From Rhineura floridana (taxonomy: Eukaryota > Chordata > Lepidosauria > Squamata > Rhineuridae), in contig NC_084482.1 in the NCBI RefSeq assembly GCF_030035675.1, positions 222,231,943 through 222,295,942 of the forward strand: a stretch of DNA of 64,000 bases, read 5' to 3'. Shown here piece after piece: positions 11,755 through 25,300 of this stretch. The number at the start of each line of letters is the position of its first letter. Position 1 is the first letter of the stretch. The notes below the pieces were generated by a model. It was given only the letters and a program-made list of their open reading frames with translations. It had not been told where the DNA came from and did not search any database. A program made the translations under genes and the position numbers.

Positions 11755-12165
11755 ATAATAAGTTGGACAGTGAAAAAAGCAGATTGGAGAAAAATCAACT
11801 CCTTTGAAATGTGGTGTTGGAGGAGAGCTTTGCGCATACCATGGACTGTGAAAAAGACAAATAATTGGGTGTTAGAACAAATTAAACCAGGACTGTCACT
11901 AGAAGCTAAAATGATGAAACTGAGGTTATCATACTTTGGACACATCAGGAGAAGACATGATTCATTAGAAAAGATGATAATGCTGGGAAAAACAGAAGGG
12001 AGTAGAAAAAGAGGAAGGCCAAACAAGAGATGGATTGAATCCATAAAGGAAGCTACAAACCTGAACTTACCAGGTCTGAGCAGGGTAGTTCATGACAGAT
12101 GCTCTTGGAGGTCACAGATTCATAGGGTCACCGTAAGTCGTAATCGACTTGAAGGCACATAACAA
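11755..12165 (+). mobile_element. BovB LINE 3' part
   Basis: The frame at about 11761-12162 encodes the BovB C-terminal zone, with FEMWCWRRALRIPWT, LRLSYFGHIRRRHDSLEKM and [11 protein letters not shown] followed by VSRNRLEGT. BovB is an RTE-clade LINE widespread in squamates. Other copies here: 13888-15490 and 42362-42690, both reversed. Confidence 0.88.
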
Positions 12166-13170
12166 CATAATTTGGTTTCCTTTGTTGACCTCATTTTATT
12201 TTATTTAGATTGTACACCTTCTTTTGGTTTTTATTGTTTTATTTTATCTACAGTGCTATGTGGATCTGATGGCACTAATATTTCCACTCATGATGATATC
12301 AGGGTGGACTGTTTGCACTTGCAAAGGTTTCGGGGTGCACATTGTTAACACACATGTATAGGGGACTCTTGTGTGGACCTGGTACCCTCATCATCCCAAC
12401 CCCTAATAATCAAGCAATTGCTGGACAAAATGATCTGGACAGAAGTTTGCAAGTGCCACCAAGCAGCTTATTCATGTTGCCAGCAAATCCCCTTTGGGCC
12501 AGCTGTGTCTATCTGACCCACACGTGACATTAGGTGTAGGGCATGTGGTCATGGCTTAGCCAAAAATAGCCTCACAAGTCAAATGGGGAGGTCTGGCAGA
12601 CCTAATCTGGCCTGTGGGCTAGAGGTTCCTCACCACTGTCCTAAAAGGAAATTTTGATCCTCACTCTCGTGCATATGTTTTTTTCATCAAGGTTAGACAT
12701 GTTCAGTTGCTCCCTCAGTCATCTATGTCAGAGTTTGGAGCCACATCTGGGAGTTTTTGCAAACATGTTTTTCTCCAGTCGTTCAACTGCACATGGAGTT
12801 AGAGGAGATATTTCTTCCCCTTATAATTATTAAAATTATAGTGATTTTTTCATCTTCTCACCAAAGCTCCAAGGATTTGTCCACAGGTTGCGTTTGAGTC
12901 CACTAAAATAAACATCAGAATTGAGAGCAACATGAGGTGACGTCTTGCATCCAAGGCAGAAAGGACTGAAGCATAATTATCTCCTGTGCCATTGAGAAGA
13001 TGGACCGAGATTTAGGGCAAGTGAGGAGGACTATGTGGGTGTGAGGTTGAGTTCCATCCCCTTCAGGTGTGAAGTCTTGGCTGGGCTCCATTTGGCTTAA
13101 TCCAATAATGCTTCAGATTAGTTGAGGGGAAGCTGTCACAAGGAAGGAGGCTGTTCCAGGCAGACACAGG
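12166..13170. other. upstream region of V2R gene A
   Basis: No gene seen. It contains a short scrap like a dispersed hAT MITE near 12585-12640. The last 150 bases before the ATG at 13171 would hold the 5' untranslated region and proximal promoter. I see no TATA box I would trust. The equivalent region of gene B is missing. Confidence 0.4.
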
Positions 13171-13382
13171 ATGGTGCTGCTGCTGCTGTTGCTGCTGCAA
13201 TTGCCTTATGCAGACTGTGGGATGTTGAAGTCGAAATGCCCCTTGACTCTGGAGAGGGATCAGACAGATCCATTCAATCATTACAGGCCAGAAGACCACC
13301 TCATTGGTGGGGTCATTTCTGCCACGCAAGCTTTGCTTCATCCACACCTCTTCAACAAGCCTCCCTCTATCAGCTTTGACCA
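13171..13382 (+). CDS. V2R gene A exon 1
   Basis: It encodes a leucine-rich signal peptide ([17 protein letters not shown]) and the start of the ligand domain ([19 protein letters not shown], a form of the family IGG block). The donor is GTAAGT at 13383. It ends two bases into codon 71, and the first base of exon 2 completes a glutamine. The start was chosen because the ATG opens directly into the signal peptide. No counterpart is visible upstream of gene B. Confidence 0.85.
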
Positions 13383-16300
13383 GTAAGTCATTTTATGGGG
13401 ATGGAGTTACTGCAGCTTCACTCACTACTGATTATTATCCCCAATGACCAGCCTCTTTCCTGCTCCTAGTAGATCCATCTCCTGTTTTGTCTTTGAGGGA
13501 AGACTTTGGGGATGCCTCAGCACTAAGCACCATTAACTGCATAACCTGCCTTTTAAGATGCTCCATTGTTTTATCATAATATAGGACAATTGTGCCTTTC
13601 TGCTATAACTTTAACATTCAGGGAAAAAATCAGTAACCTTTTTAGGTCTTGTGAACACAAAGTGGTTCTTTCATGGTTTTGAAAATGCAAAAGCCCAACT
13701 GTTCCTCTTGCACTGATCAATCTCTCCCATGGCTGCCTATTAAATTAGTAAATGATTCCCAGTTGCACCTTTTCTGTAGTAAATCTCCTAAGAAATTCAG
13801 AAACCTATCAACCATTTAAATGTTTTCAAAGAAGGAAACAGTTCCTGATGACCTCTTTATTGAATATTCATTCTGATTTCTTTGCAAGATATAATGTTGT
13901 TGTTGTTGTTATGTGCCTTCAAGTCGATTATGAACATAAGAACATAAGAAGAGCCTGCTGGATCAGGCCAGTGGCCCATCTAGTCCAGCATCCTGTTCTC
14001 ACAGTGGCCAACCAGGTGCCTGGGGGAAGCCCGCAAGCAGGACCCCAGTGCAAGAACACTCTCCCCTCCTGAGGCTTCCGGCAACTGGTTTTCAGAAGCA
14101 TGCTGCCTCTGACTAGGGTGGCAGAGCACAGCCATCATGGCTAGTAGCCATTGATAGCCCTGTCCTTCATGAATTTGTCTAATCTTCTTTCAAAGCCGTC
14201 CAAGCTGGTGGCCATTACTGCATCTTGTGGGAGCAAGTTCCATAGTTTAACTATGCGCTGAGTAAAGAAGTACTTCCTTTTGTCTGTCCTGAATCTTCCA
14301 ACATTCAGCTTCTTTGAATGTCCACGAGTTCTAGTATTATGAGAGAGGGAGAAGAACTTTTCTCTATCCACTTTCTCAATGCCATGCATAATTTTATACA
14401 CTTCTATCATGTCTCCTCTGACCCGCCTTTTCTCTAAACTAAAAAGCCCCAAATGCTGCAACCTTTCCTCGTAAGGGAGTCGCTCCATCCCCTTGATCAT
14501 TCTGGTTGCCCTCTTCTGAACCTTTTCCAACTCTATAATATCCTTTTGGAGATGAGGCGACCAGAACTGTACACAGTATTCCAAATGCGGCCGCACCATA
14601 GATTTATACAATGGCATTATGATATCGGCTGTTTTATTTTCAATACCTTTCCTAATTATCGCTAGCATGGAATTTGCCTTTTTCACAGCTGCCGCACACT
14701 GGGTCGACATTTTCATCGTGCTGTCCACTACAACCCCGAGGTCTCTCTCCTGGTCAGTCACCGCCAGTTCAGACCCCATGAGCGTATATGTGAAATTCAG
14801 ATTTTTTGCTCCAATATGCATAATTTTACACTTGTTTATATTGAATTGCATTTGCCATTTTTCTGCCCATTCACTCAGTTTGGAGAGGTCTTTTTGGAGC
14901 TCTTCGCAATCCCTTTTTGTTTTAACAACCCTGAACAATTTAGTGTCATCAGCAAACTTGGCCACTTCACTGCTCACTCCTAATTCTAGGTCATTAATGA
15001 ACAAGTTGAAAAGTACAGGTCCCAATACCGATCCTTGAGGGACTCCACTTTCTACAGCCCTCCATTGGGAGAACTGTCCGTTTATTCCTACTCTCTGCTT
15101 TCTGCTTCTTAACCAATTTCTTATACACAAGAGGACCTCTCCTCTTATTCCATGACTGCTAAGCTTCCTCAGAAGCCTTTGGTGAGGTACCTTGTCAAAC
15201 GCTTTTTGAAAGTCTAAGTACACTATGTCCACTGGATCACCTCTATCTATATGCTTGTTGACACTCTCAAAGAATTCTAATAGGTTAGTGAGACAGGACT
15301 TTCCCTTGCAGAAGCCATGACTTATGGCGACCCTATGAATCAGTGACCCGCAAGAGCATCTGTCATGAACTACCCTGTTCAGATCTTGTAAGTTCAGGTC
15401 TTTGGCTTCCTTTACCAAATCAATCCATCTCTTGTTTGGCCTTCCTCTTTTTCTACTCCCTGCTGTTTTCCCCAGCATTATTGTCTTTTCTAGTGAATCA
15501 TGCATCAAGCAATTCTTATCCAACACTTTACAGTGTATTCCCCATCACTTTTTTCTTTTTCTTGGAAGGGGAGAGTGTTGTGCAACTTTAATTTAACAGC
15601 TCAAGGCAAATCAATTGCTTTAATGTGGATTCCTTCAATGAGGACGGAGTTGACTCTATGACCTGATAGGCCCTTTCCAACTCTACTATTCTAAGATTCT
15701 ATGAATTAGTAGAATAATGATCAGCAGGGGAGAATAGCAAGAGGGGAGGCATCCCAGAGAGGCAGTGAGCCATGGGGGGGGGAATTGTGTGTGTGTGGAG
15801 AGGGTGATATGTATTTTCAATGATTACAGATGGGAAGGTGTGAAATTTTAGGTTGTACATGGGGCTGTACTTCTCTCTGTGAGTCTTCTTCTTCTTCGTC
15901 TTCGTCTTCATCTCCTTCTTCGTCTTCTTCTTTGTCTTCATCTTCGTCTTCTTCCTTTAATTTACTACATGCTCATCACCCTAAGGCCCCATGGCAGGTT
16001 TCAGCCATTTAAAATGCATTTTAAAATAAATGAAAAACAGCTTGAAGTCACAACATCACAAAAATGAAATAGGGTGAGTCCTAAAAATATACATCTCAGA
16101 TGTCATTTGATCTGCTGTCTGTGATAATACAGAGCAGACTTCTTCATTGTCGGGTCCCCAGATGTTCTTGGGGTACAGCTCCCATCAGCCCCAGCCATCT
16201 TGGCCAATGGTCAGGGATTATTGGAGTTTTAGTCCAACATCTGGGGACCCAAAGGCAAGAAACTCAGGTACAGAGAACATATGAGTCAGACAAAGTGGCC

Positions 16301-19300
16301 AAGAAAATGGAATAATTGGTCACAAAGTTGGTCAGTTACCTGCTTTGGACCGAGTCATGTTCCCTCTCAAAGAGCAGGTGTGTAGTCTGGGGGGTGCTCC
16401 TGGATCCATCTTTTCACTGCGGTCATTTCTGTACTGGGATAGCTTGACCACTGTTGTCCATGCACTGCTAACCTTCAGGCTGGATTACTTTAATGCGATT
16501 TGTGTTGGGCTGCCCTTGAGGTCGGTCCCGAAACTGCAGCTGGTGCAAAATGTGACTATACAATTGCTCACTGGGGCAGGGTATCGCCAACACATTACCC
16601 CGCTGCTGAAAGAATTGCACTGGCTGCCTATTAGCGACCGGGCCAAGTTCAAGGTTCTGGTTTTGGTGTACAAAGCCCTATGCCAGTTGGGACCAGGATA
16701 CCTGAAAAATCATTTTACCCCTTTTTACCCAATCTATCACTGTACTCTGCACATGAGAGCCTCCTGCAGATATCATCTTGTCGGAGGTCCATTCTGCACA
16801 ACATAGGAAGTGAACCTTTAGTACTGTTGCACTGACACTTTGGAATACCCTCCCCTTAAATATTAGACAGGTGCCATCTCTGTTATCTTTTCAGAGCCTA
16901 ATGAAGACCTTCCTCTTTCAACAAGCCTTTTAAGTTGAGACCTTACCCCAGTCTGTGTCTGTGTTGGAATTGCTTCTCAAGACAGTTTTAATGCTGTTTG
17001 CTTGTTTAAAGGATGCTTTAAAAATATTTTGTTTAGTATGTTTTAAACTGTTTTATTTTTGAGATGGTTTAAGAGTGTTTTTGGTGTTGGAGCCCCCTCC
17101 CTGGGCTACTTCTGGGAGGAAGGGCAGGATACAATTTTAATAGTAAATAAATAACATAAAATGTGACGAATGTGGAATGCTGGAAATAGGGAGAGACATT
17201 CCAATTGGTGCTAGGAAACATTTGCTAAGAGGTTGAAAGAGGTCAGCTGGGGAAAGGAGACCTGTCCGGCCATCTCATTCCTTCCATGTCAACGCATCTG
17301 TACTTGACCAACTATTTTGAAGTGCAAAAGGATACTTCACACATCTGTCCAGGACCTTTACCTCAACAAAGAGACTGGTTTGTCTACTTACATAATTCCT
17401 TCCACCACAGACTCTCATCTTAAAGATATAAAATCACAGGTTTGGAGGGGACCTAAAGAAATCATTCAAACCAACTCCAGAAACATTCTGATCAACTCCC
17501 TCAATCTTATGGCACCACAGAGTAAAAATATAAAGCCATTAACATGTGAAAATGACAGAAATATTATCTTGATTATGTCCTTGGCAGAGTGGCACAGCTG
17601 TGCTGCTTTTGCTAAGACGATCTCGCTCCATGGATGGGCTCTTGTGGAAGGGAACAAAGTCTTACTCTTCCCCCATACACAGATAGAGTCATATGGGTTT
17701 GCGAGGGGAAGCTGCAAGGTTTAGTTTTGCAATTTGAACAAAATGTCAGAGAATTGTAGGGTTTCTGGAGAGTGCTGAAGGACCTGGTATCCCCCTCACC
17801 TGAAAGTGAATAAGAAGGTGGACCAGATGGAGGCTTAATGTGAACCTTTAGCCTGTGTAGATGTAAACCATATATCAGTCACAAACCTCCAAGAGTAAAC
17901 TCTTTCAAAGGAAACAAAGCCTGACTGCACTCCTGGAGTTCTCACCTTAAAGAACAATTTAAGTTTTAATATTTATAAATGTGATGTAAATTTACAACAC
18001 TCTCAGACACCTGGCTTATGTAATTTTGTTCCTTTTATTTAACCCAGATATTCAAGGATGCAAAGTTTTGATAAATCCTGTTTTGCTATCAACATTTCAT
18101 ATCTGATGAGATCCAGAGCATGACAAATGAAGTCACCCCAACTCTCCCCTTTTTCTCATTCCTGAAACAGACAGAGAGATGATTTGCTCACTTAATGCCT
18201 GCCTAATTTAGAATCTAAATGCTCCATTTTAAAGCACTTCCAGTCACCCCATCTTCTAAATAACTCATATAGATGGCAGTAAATATTCCCTATAATTTAA
18301 TGAAACTCTTGTCTGCTATTGTTCTTTGAAGGGCTATGCATTATTTCATTACTAGAACGATCACCTGCCTTAGTTGTGTGTGTTTTTTTTTTTTTTTCAA
18401 TAATTTTTATTCAGATTTTCATAAAACATACAAGACAAAATCATAAAACATTCAAAGACAAAAAACAAAATCAAAAATAGTTAAACAAAAAGAAAAAAAG
18501 AAAAAAAAAAAAAAATAAAAAATAAAGAGTAAAATATTGACTTCCCATTTGTCAAAGATCAAATCAGTTATAAGTCTATAATATATAACAATCCTGTCTC
18601 TTAAGTCATATTATAAAATCACTTTCCTCCAGTAGTTATCTTACTTAATCATCAAATCTCATAAACATTACTTTATTCTTTCCACAAAAAGTCAAAGAGA
18701 GGTTTCAATTCTTTAAGAAATATATCTATCAATTTTTTTTTCCAGATAAGCATATCGATTAATCCATCTCATTACTAATTATGATAATCTTGTTGTCATA
18801 ACCATAGTCAAAATAAACATTTCAATTAATCCATCACATCAGAATCTGTTAGGTTCAGTAATTTCAGTAGCCATTGTTCTATTATCCCTATTAGTTCCAT
18901 TTTCCATCTTCCATCTTCAGTAGTCTTGTTAAGTCCAGTAATTTCAGTATCCAATCTTCCATTATCAGTATTCCATAATAATCTTGCTGTCAAAGCCATA
19001 GTCATATAGTAAGAGTCTGATGGGAATTACCTCTATCCCAAATATTTTCTTGCCATCCATTCTGAATAGGTTGCTGAAATACTGCTGTAAAATCATATCT
19101 CTGTTCTTTTTTTCAAAATACACTGGGTCATCTCTTGAAAGTTTTTCCATTGTCACATGGCTGCAGTTAATTCCATAGATTTTCTCTATATTGGGCTCCA
19201 TCACATCATTCCAGTCCAGAAGATTATCCATGCCATTGATAACTTTATCTCTAGAATCTTCATTAATTTCTTCAGAGATAACATTGAGTTCCAAACAATA

Positions 19301-22300
19301 GATTTTATTTCTAAAGTCCATAGACTCCAAATCTTGTTCCTGTTCCACGTTTGTTCCAATCTCCGGGATCTCCTCTCTCACAGGGACCCCTGTTCCAGTC
19401 TCCAGGGTCTCCTCTCTCACAGGGACCCCTGTTCCAGTCTCCAGGGTCTCCTCTCTCACAAGGACCCCTATGTCTTTAATCTCCTGTGTCTCCAAACAAT
19501 AAATTTTATTTCTAAAGTCCATAGACTCCAAATCTTTTTCCTGTTCCACGTTTGTTCCAATCTCCGGGGTCTCCTCTCTCACAGGGACCCCTTCCAGGGT
19601 CACCTCTCTCACAGGGACCCCTATATCTTTAATCTCCTGCTTCATTTTACTCAATTCAATTTTCAGCTCCTTACAACCCTGTCGCAGGTTTTGTTTCGTT
19701 ATCTCAATCTCATCCATTATTTTCTGAAACATAGTTATTTCCAGCTTCTCAGCCACTTTCTTAATTGCCATTTTAAAAGAAAAATATAGGAAAACCACTT
19801 CTTATTTCAGCAACAATTGGGTTAATACTCCAAACTTGGTGACATCACAGTATAAACAGAGCAGACAGCCTTATCTCTCCATGTTTAAGTAAACAAAATG
19901 CAGTTCCCAGGATCGAAACAATTAATGGCGGTCGTCAGAAAACAGATTCGTCAAAATAAAATAGACCAAAAAGAGAGTAGTCTCAGACAATATAATATTC
20001 TTCAAAATAAAAATCTGGAATAGAAATCCCTCTTCTGTGTATATCTTTAGAATGCAAATCCAGGACAGCTTTTTGCAACAAAAACAGAGATAAGCTATTA
20101 ATTAGTGAGTAGCAGAGAGAAGTTATGGCTCCCCAGTGAGATGTCAAAAACCGATCAATCTGGCAAATCTCTTTTAAACAGCAACAATTTAAGTCAAGTA
20201 AAAGAAAAATATAGAAAGAAGGGTGCTTGCCTGTTAGTGCGTTCTCTCTTAGAAGATAAGATGAACGTTCGCTTTTCCAGATAGAGCTTGTTGTTAAAAA
20301 TCCGTCCCACCTTCGTCGGCTGGACCTCGTCCCATAAATTAATGAGATCTGGTCGTCCCAACAAAAATAGGCTTTGAGGTTAATCTCTTCGTTTCTCCCT
20401 ACCCGGGAGAAGTTTAATCAGTCAAAAAAAGAAAAAATCTGACTGATATATCTGAATAAGCTTCTTTTGAGGCAGGAGCCCGTCTCAAAAGCAGGCACAG
20501 GCTAAGTCACCCTTCCCGGAAGTGCCTTAGTTGTGTTTTTGAAATGGTGATGGCTAGATTCATGAACAAGGATATTCCGCTCCCCGTACACATATCACTA
20601 AGTGAGGATTGGCCGTTGAGGTTGTGGATTTGGATTTGGATCAGTATTAGCATAACTTCTTGAAATTAAATTGAGAGATTTACATTGTCTGCAAAAGCAT
20701 GTCAAAAACCAAAAGTTGAATCTCATATATTCAATGGGTGCAGGATGGTTATGCATTATTCATACTTTTGCAGGAAAGCAAGCACAGATTACTGGCAGAC
20801 CCTCTCCTTCTTGTTTGCCATTCAGGAGATCAACAAGAATCCCAGGCTCTTACCCAACATCACACTGGGTTACAGCATCCACGAGAACTTTTTTAATGGA
20901 AAGTTGACTTATGATGCTTTGTTAGACCTGCTGTCTACTGGGGAAGTGAATGTTCCAAACTACAACTGTGGAGGATGGAATAATTTACTAGTTGTTCTTG
21001 AAGGGGCTGACACTCAAAACTCCATTCAGATTTCAAGCTTGTTGGGCATCTACAAAATCCCTCAGGTAGGATTGGATTTGCTGGCTGAGCCTAATTCCAT
21101 GTTGCAATCTCTCCAGAGAATAGGGATGGGATTCGTTGCATGGTTCCAATCCACTTGCATTCCACTTGCTCTGCCACTTGAAATTCAATATGCTGTGCAC
21201 ATTTTTAGGTGATTCGATCCATGGTTTGTTTTTGGGGGGGATGGCAAAAATATCATAATTATTAAAATAAATACTTATGCAAATGATCACAGTGTTCCAC
21301 ATGGTATTTGGCAGTGGGGAAAACATTGCATAACTTTTAGGTAGCTTACGTGAATGATCACACTGCGTAATTCTTGCCAGTTGCAGCCACAACTGCAAAA
21401 TGCCTATTACAGCTGTCATCCACCGCAAGAAATCAGTACTAGTCCAAAAGGATAATGAACTGGTGAATTCATTCAGAATCTGATACCAGGTCTGATTGAG
21501 CATATATTCTCCCGCATCCTTATAACAGAATCCAAAAAGTGAGTGGTGTGTATGTTAAGTGAGACTGGAGATAGATAACAATTTCTGAAAGAACATGGCA
21601 ACTGATTTTGGAGACGTTTTGCTGCTCCTGGTGCACAGACACACATTTTTATCTTCTCACACAACAAGGCTTCTACACTGAAGTTTATTGTCAACTTGGT
21701 GCTGCTCTTGCAGGCAAGTTTTGTGTAGCATCAAGTTATCTCCTCCTCATCAAAATAAACAAGACCTGGGACATCAGGACATTGAATAAAACTACCAGTT
21801 CCAAACAATTATGGGAGGGAACAATTCAGAAAATGGCAATCTTTCAGAAGAACTGGATACTGTTTCTCTTTGGTAGCAACAATGTTGATGAAATTATTAT
21901 TCCCATGGACATATTAAATGTGAAATGATTCGTTTTGTTATTGTAAGTAGAATCAAGTAAATAAAAAACCTCAGACCAACAAATAGATACTGGCAGCATT
22001 TTTATTTTCAGTTGTTTTCACACAAGGGGCCATCATCATCATCAAGGTGTCCACTGTGACCCAAAGGTTTTGTTCCTGGTCAGTCACCAATAGTTCATGC
22101 CACATGAGTGACCTTGTGGTCGTAGAGGATAATATGTTTAGGACTGCAGCCTTAAGCCTCTTTTCATTATTTAATGAATAAAAAAGGGAGTTATGAACAA
22201 TGAGGGTTGATAATCAGCAACGCCTTTGGGATGTCACCACTCACCAACCCCTGCCTTCCTGCAGCAGATGAGGGAGAGGTCTGCTGGTATGCACTGTAAA

Positions 22301-25300
22301 ATCTACCTTTTACACATGTGCAGAGGCTATTAATCACCTCCCAACCTTTATGTGCAATATTTACTTCCACAGCCTTGGCACACCACAGTATCCCACCCTT
22401 ATCTCTGGGTTGCATGTGAGGCAAACCTCTCCTTCAAGAGATTCCCTTATGGTATAAAGCTACCACCAGTTCTAAACAGACCTTGGAAAAGTTACTTTTT
22501 TAAACTACAACTCCCATCAGCCCCAGCCAGCATGGCCACTGGATTGGGCTGACGGGAGTTGTAGTTCAAAAAAATAACTTTTCCAAGCTCTGGTTCTAAA
22601 TGAAACAGCTTTATAGTGTTTGCCAAGAGACAGTGGAGACTGAGAATATCAGATTCAATACCATTTGTGTATTCACCACATCCCTGACTGATATTTACTG
22701 TATTTTTGGTATATTGAAAGCAAGCATAGGCCATGAGACAATATAAAACAAAAAATACTTTATTATTTACATATGTGCATTTTTATACCTTAAAGACAGA
22801 AATTATCTCTGATACAATATATTTATTTGATTTGATTTATTATTTGATTTATATCCTGCCATTCCTCCCAGCAGGAGCCCAGACATCAACGCACTACTCT
22901 ATCTAACTAAATCTCAATCCTTCCCAGAACAACCTCCACTGTCAACCCCAATTCTTAATCTATCCAAACCACAGAATCAAACTGACTCCCTAAATGACAA
23001 AAACTCCAGTCTATCTTAAACACAAACCCTCACACATTCCCTCTTCCCAACCGGAGAATCCAACACCCAGTCAGAAACATTCATGCCAAACAGTCACTCC
23101 CTAACATTCCCTTTTACCACTCCTCTACTTGCCAAATCATTCATTCATTCATTGGTGTTCACTCGTGACCAAGTTAAATTGTCTTCCAAAATAAAGTCTT
23201 TAACAGTGGGTCCATAAGTGACTGTGGAGGCCAATCCTAGATCCACACAGCCTCCCACAGTAAGTACATAGGTTTCAGGTGGAAGACGGTTGCATTGAGG
23301 ATAAGAACATAAGAACAGCCTGCTGGATCAGGCCAGTGGCCCATCTAGTCCAGCATCCTGTTCTCACAGTGGCCAACTAGGTGCCTGGGGGAAGCCCGCA
23401 AGCAGGACCCGAGTGCAAGAACACTTTCCCCTCCTGAGGTTTCCGGCAACTGGTTTCAGAAGCATGCTGCCTCTGACTAGGGTGGCAGAGCACAGCCATC
23501 ATGGCTAGTAGCCATTGATAGCCCTGTCCTCCATGAATTTGTCTAATCTTCTTTTAAAGCCGTCCAAGCTGGTGGCCATTACTGCATCTTGTGGGAGCAA
23601 ATTCCATAGTTTAACTATGCGCTGAGTAAAGAAGTACTTTCTTTTGTCTGTCCTGAATCTTCCAACATTCAGCTTCTTTGAATGTCCACGAGTTCTAGTA
23701 TTATGAGAGAGGGAGAAGAACTTTTCTCTATCCACTTTCTCAATGCCATGCATAATTTTATACACTTCTATCATGTCTCCTCTGACCCACCTTTTCTCTA
23801 AACTAAAAAGCCCCAAATTATGCAACCTTTCCTCATAAGGGAGTCGCTCCATCCCCTTGATCATTCTGGTTGCCCTCTTCTGAACCTTTTCCAACTCTAT
23901 AATATCCTTTTTGAGATGAGGCGACCAGAACTGTACACAGTATTCCAAATGCGGCTGCACCATAGATTTATACAACGGCATTATATCGGCTGTTTTATTT
24001 TCAATACCTTTCATAATTAGGGTTAGCATGGAATTTGCCTTTTTCACAGCTGCCGCACACTGGGTCGACATTTTCATCATGCTGTCCACTACAACCCCGA
24101 GGTTTTTCTCCTGGTCGGTCACCGCCAGTTCAGACCCCATGAGCGTATATGTGAAATTCAGATTTTTTGCTCCAATATGCATAATTTTACACTTGTTTAT
24201 ATTGAATTGCATTTGCCATTTTTCCGCCCATTCACTCACTTTGGAGAGATCTTTTTGGAGCTCTTCACAATCCCTTTTTGTTTTAACAACCCTGAACAAT
24301 TTAGTGTCGTCAGCAAACTTGGCCACTTCACTGCTCACTCCTAATTCTAGGTCGTTAATGAACAAGTTGAAAAGTACAGGTCCCAATACTGATCCTTCAG
24401 GGACTCCACTTTCTACAGTCCTCCATTGGGAGAACTGTCCATTTATTCCTACTCTCTGCTTTCTGCTTCTTAACCAATTCCTTATCCACAAGAGGACCTC
24501 TCCTCTTATTCCATGACTGCTAAGCTTCCTCAGAAGCCTTTGGTGAGGTACCTTGTCAAACGCTTTTTGAAAGTCTAAGTACACTATGTCCACTGGATCA
24601 CCTCTATCTATATGCTTGTTGACACTCTCAAAGCATTCTATTAGGTTACTGAGACAGGACTTTCCCTGGCAGAAGCCATGCTGGCTCTGCTTCAGCAAGG
24701 CTTGTTCTTCTATGTGCTTAGTTAATCTAGCTTTAATAATACTTTCTACTAGTTTTCCAGGGCAGAAGTTAAGCTAACTGGCCTGTAATTTCCGGGATCC
24801 CCTCTGGATCCCTTTTTGAAGATTGGCATTACATTTGCCACTTTCCAGTCCTCAGGCACGGAGGAGGACCTGAGGGACAAGTTACATATTTTAGTTAGCA
24901 GATCAGCAATTTCACATTTGAGTTCTTTGAGAACTCTCGGGTGGATGCCATCCGGGCCCAGTGATTTGTCAGTTTTTATATTGTCCATTAAACTTAGAAC
25001 TTCCTCTCTCGTTACCACTATTTGTCTCAGTTCCTCAGAATCCCTTCCTGCAAATGTTAGTTCAGGTTCAGGGATCTGCCCTATAACTTCCACTGTGAAG
25101 ACAGATGCAAAGAATTCATTTAGCTTCTCTGCAATCTCCTTATCGTTCTTTAGTACACCTTTGACTCCCTTATCATCCAAGGGTCCAATTGTCTCCCTAG
25201 ATGGTCTCCTGCTTTGAATGTATTTATAGAATTTTTTGTTGTTGGTTTTTATGTTCTTAGCAATGTGCTCCTCAAATTCTTTTTTAGCATCCCTTATTGT

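Noticed and set aside
17317-17724. 135-residue open frame in intron 1 of gene A
   Set aside because: The aligned B intron (51640-52035) does not keep it open.
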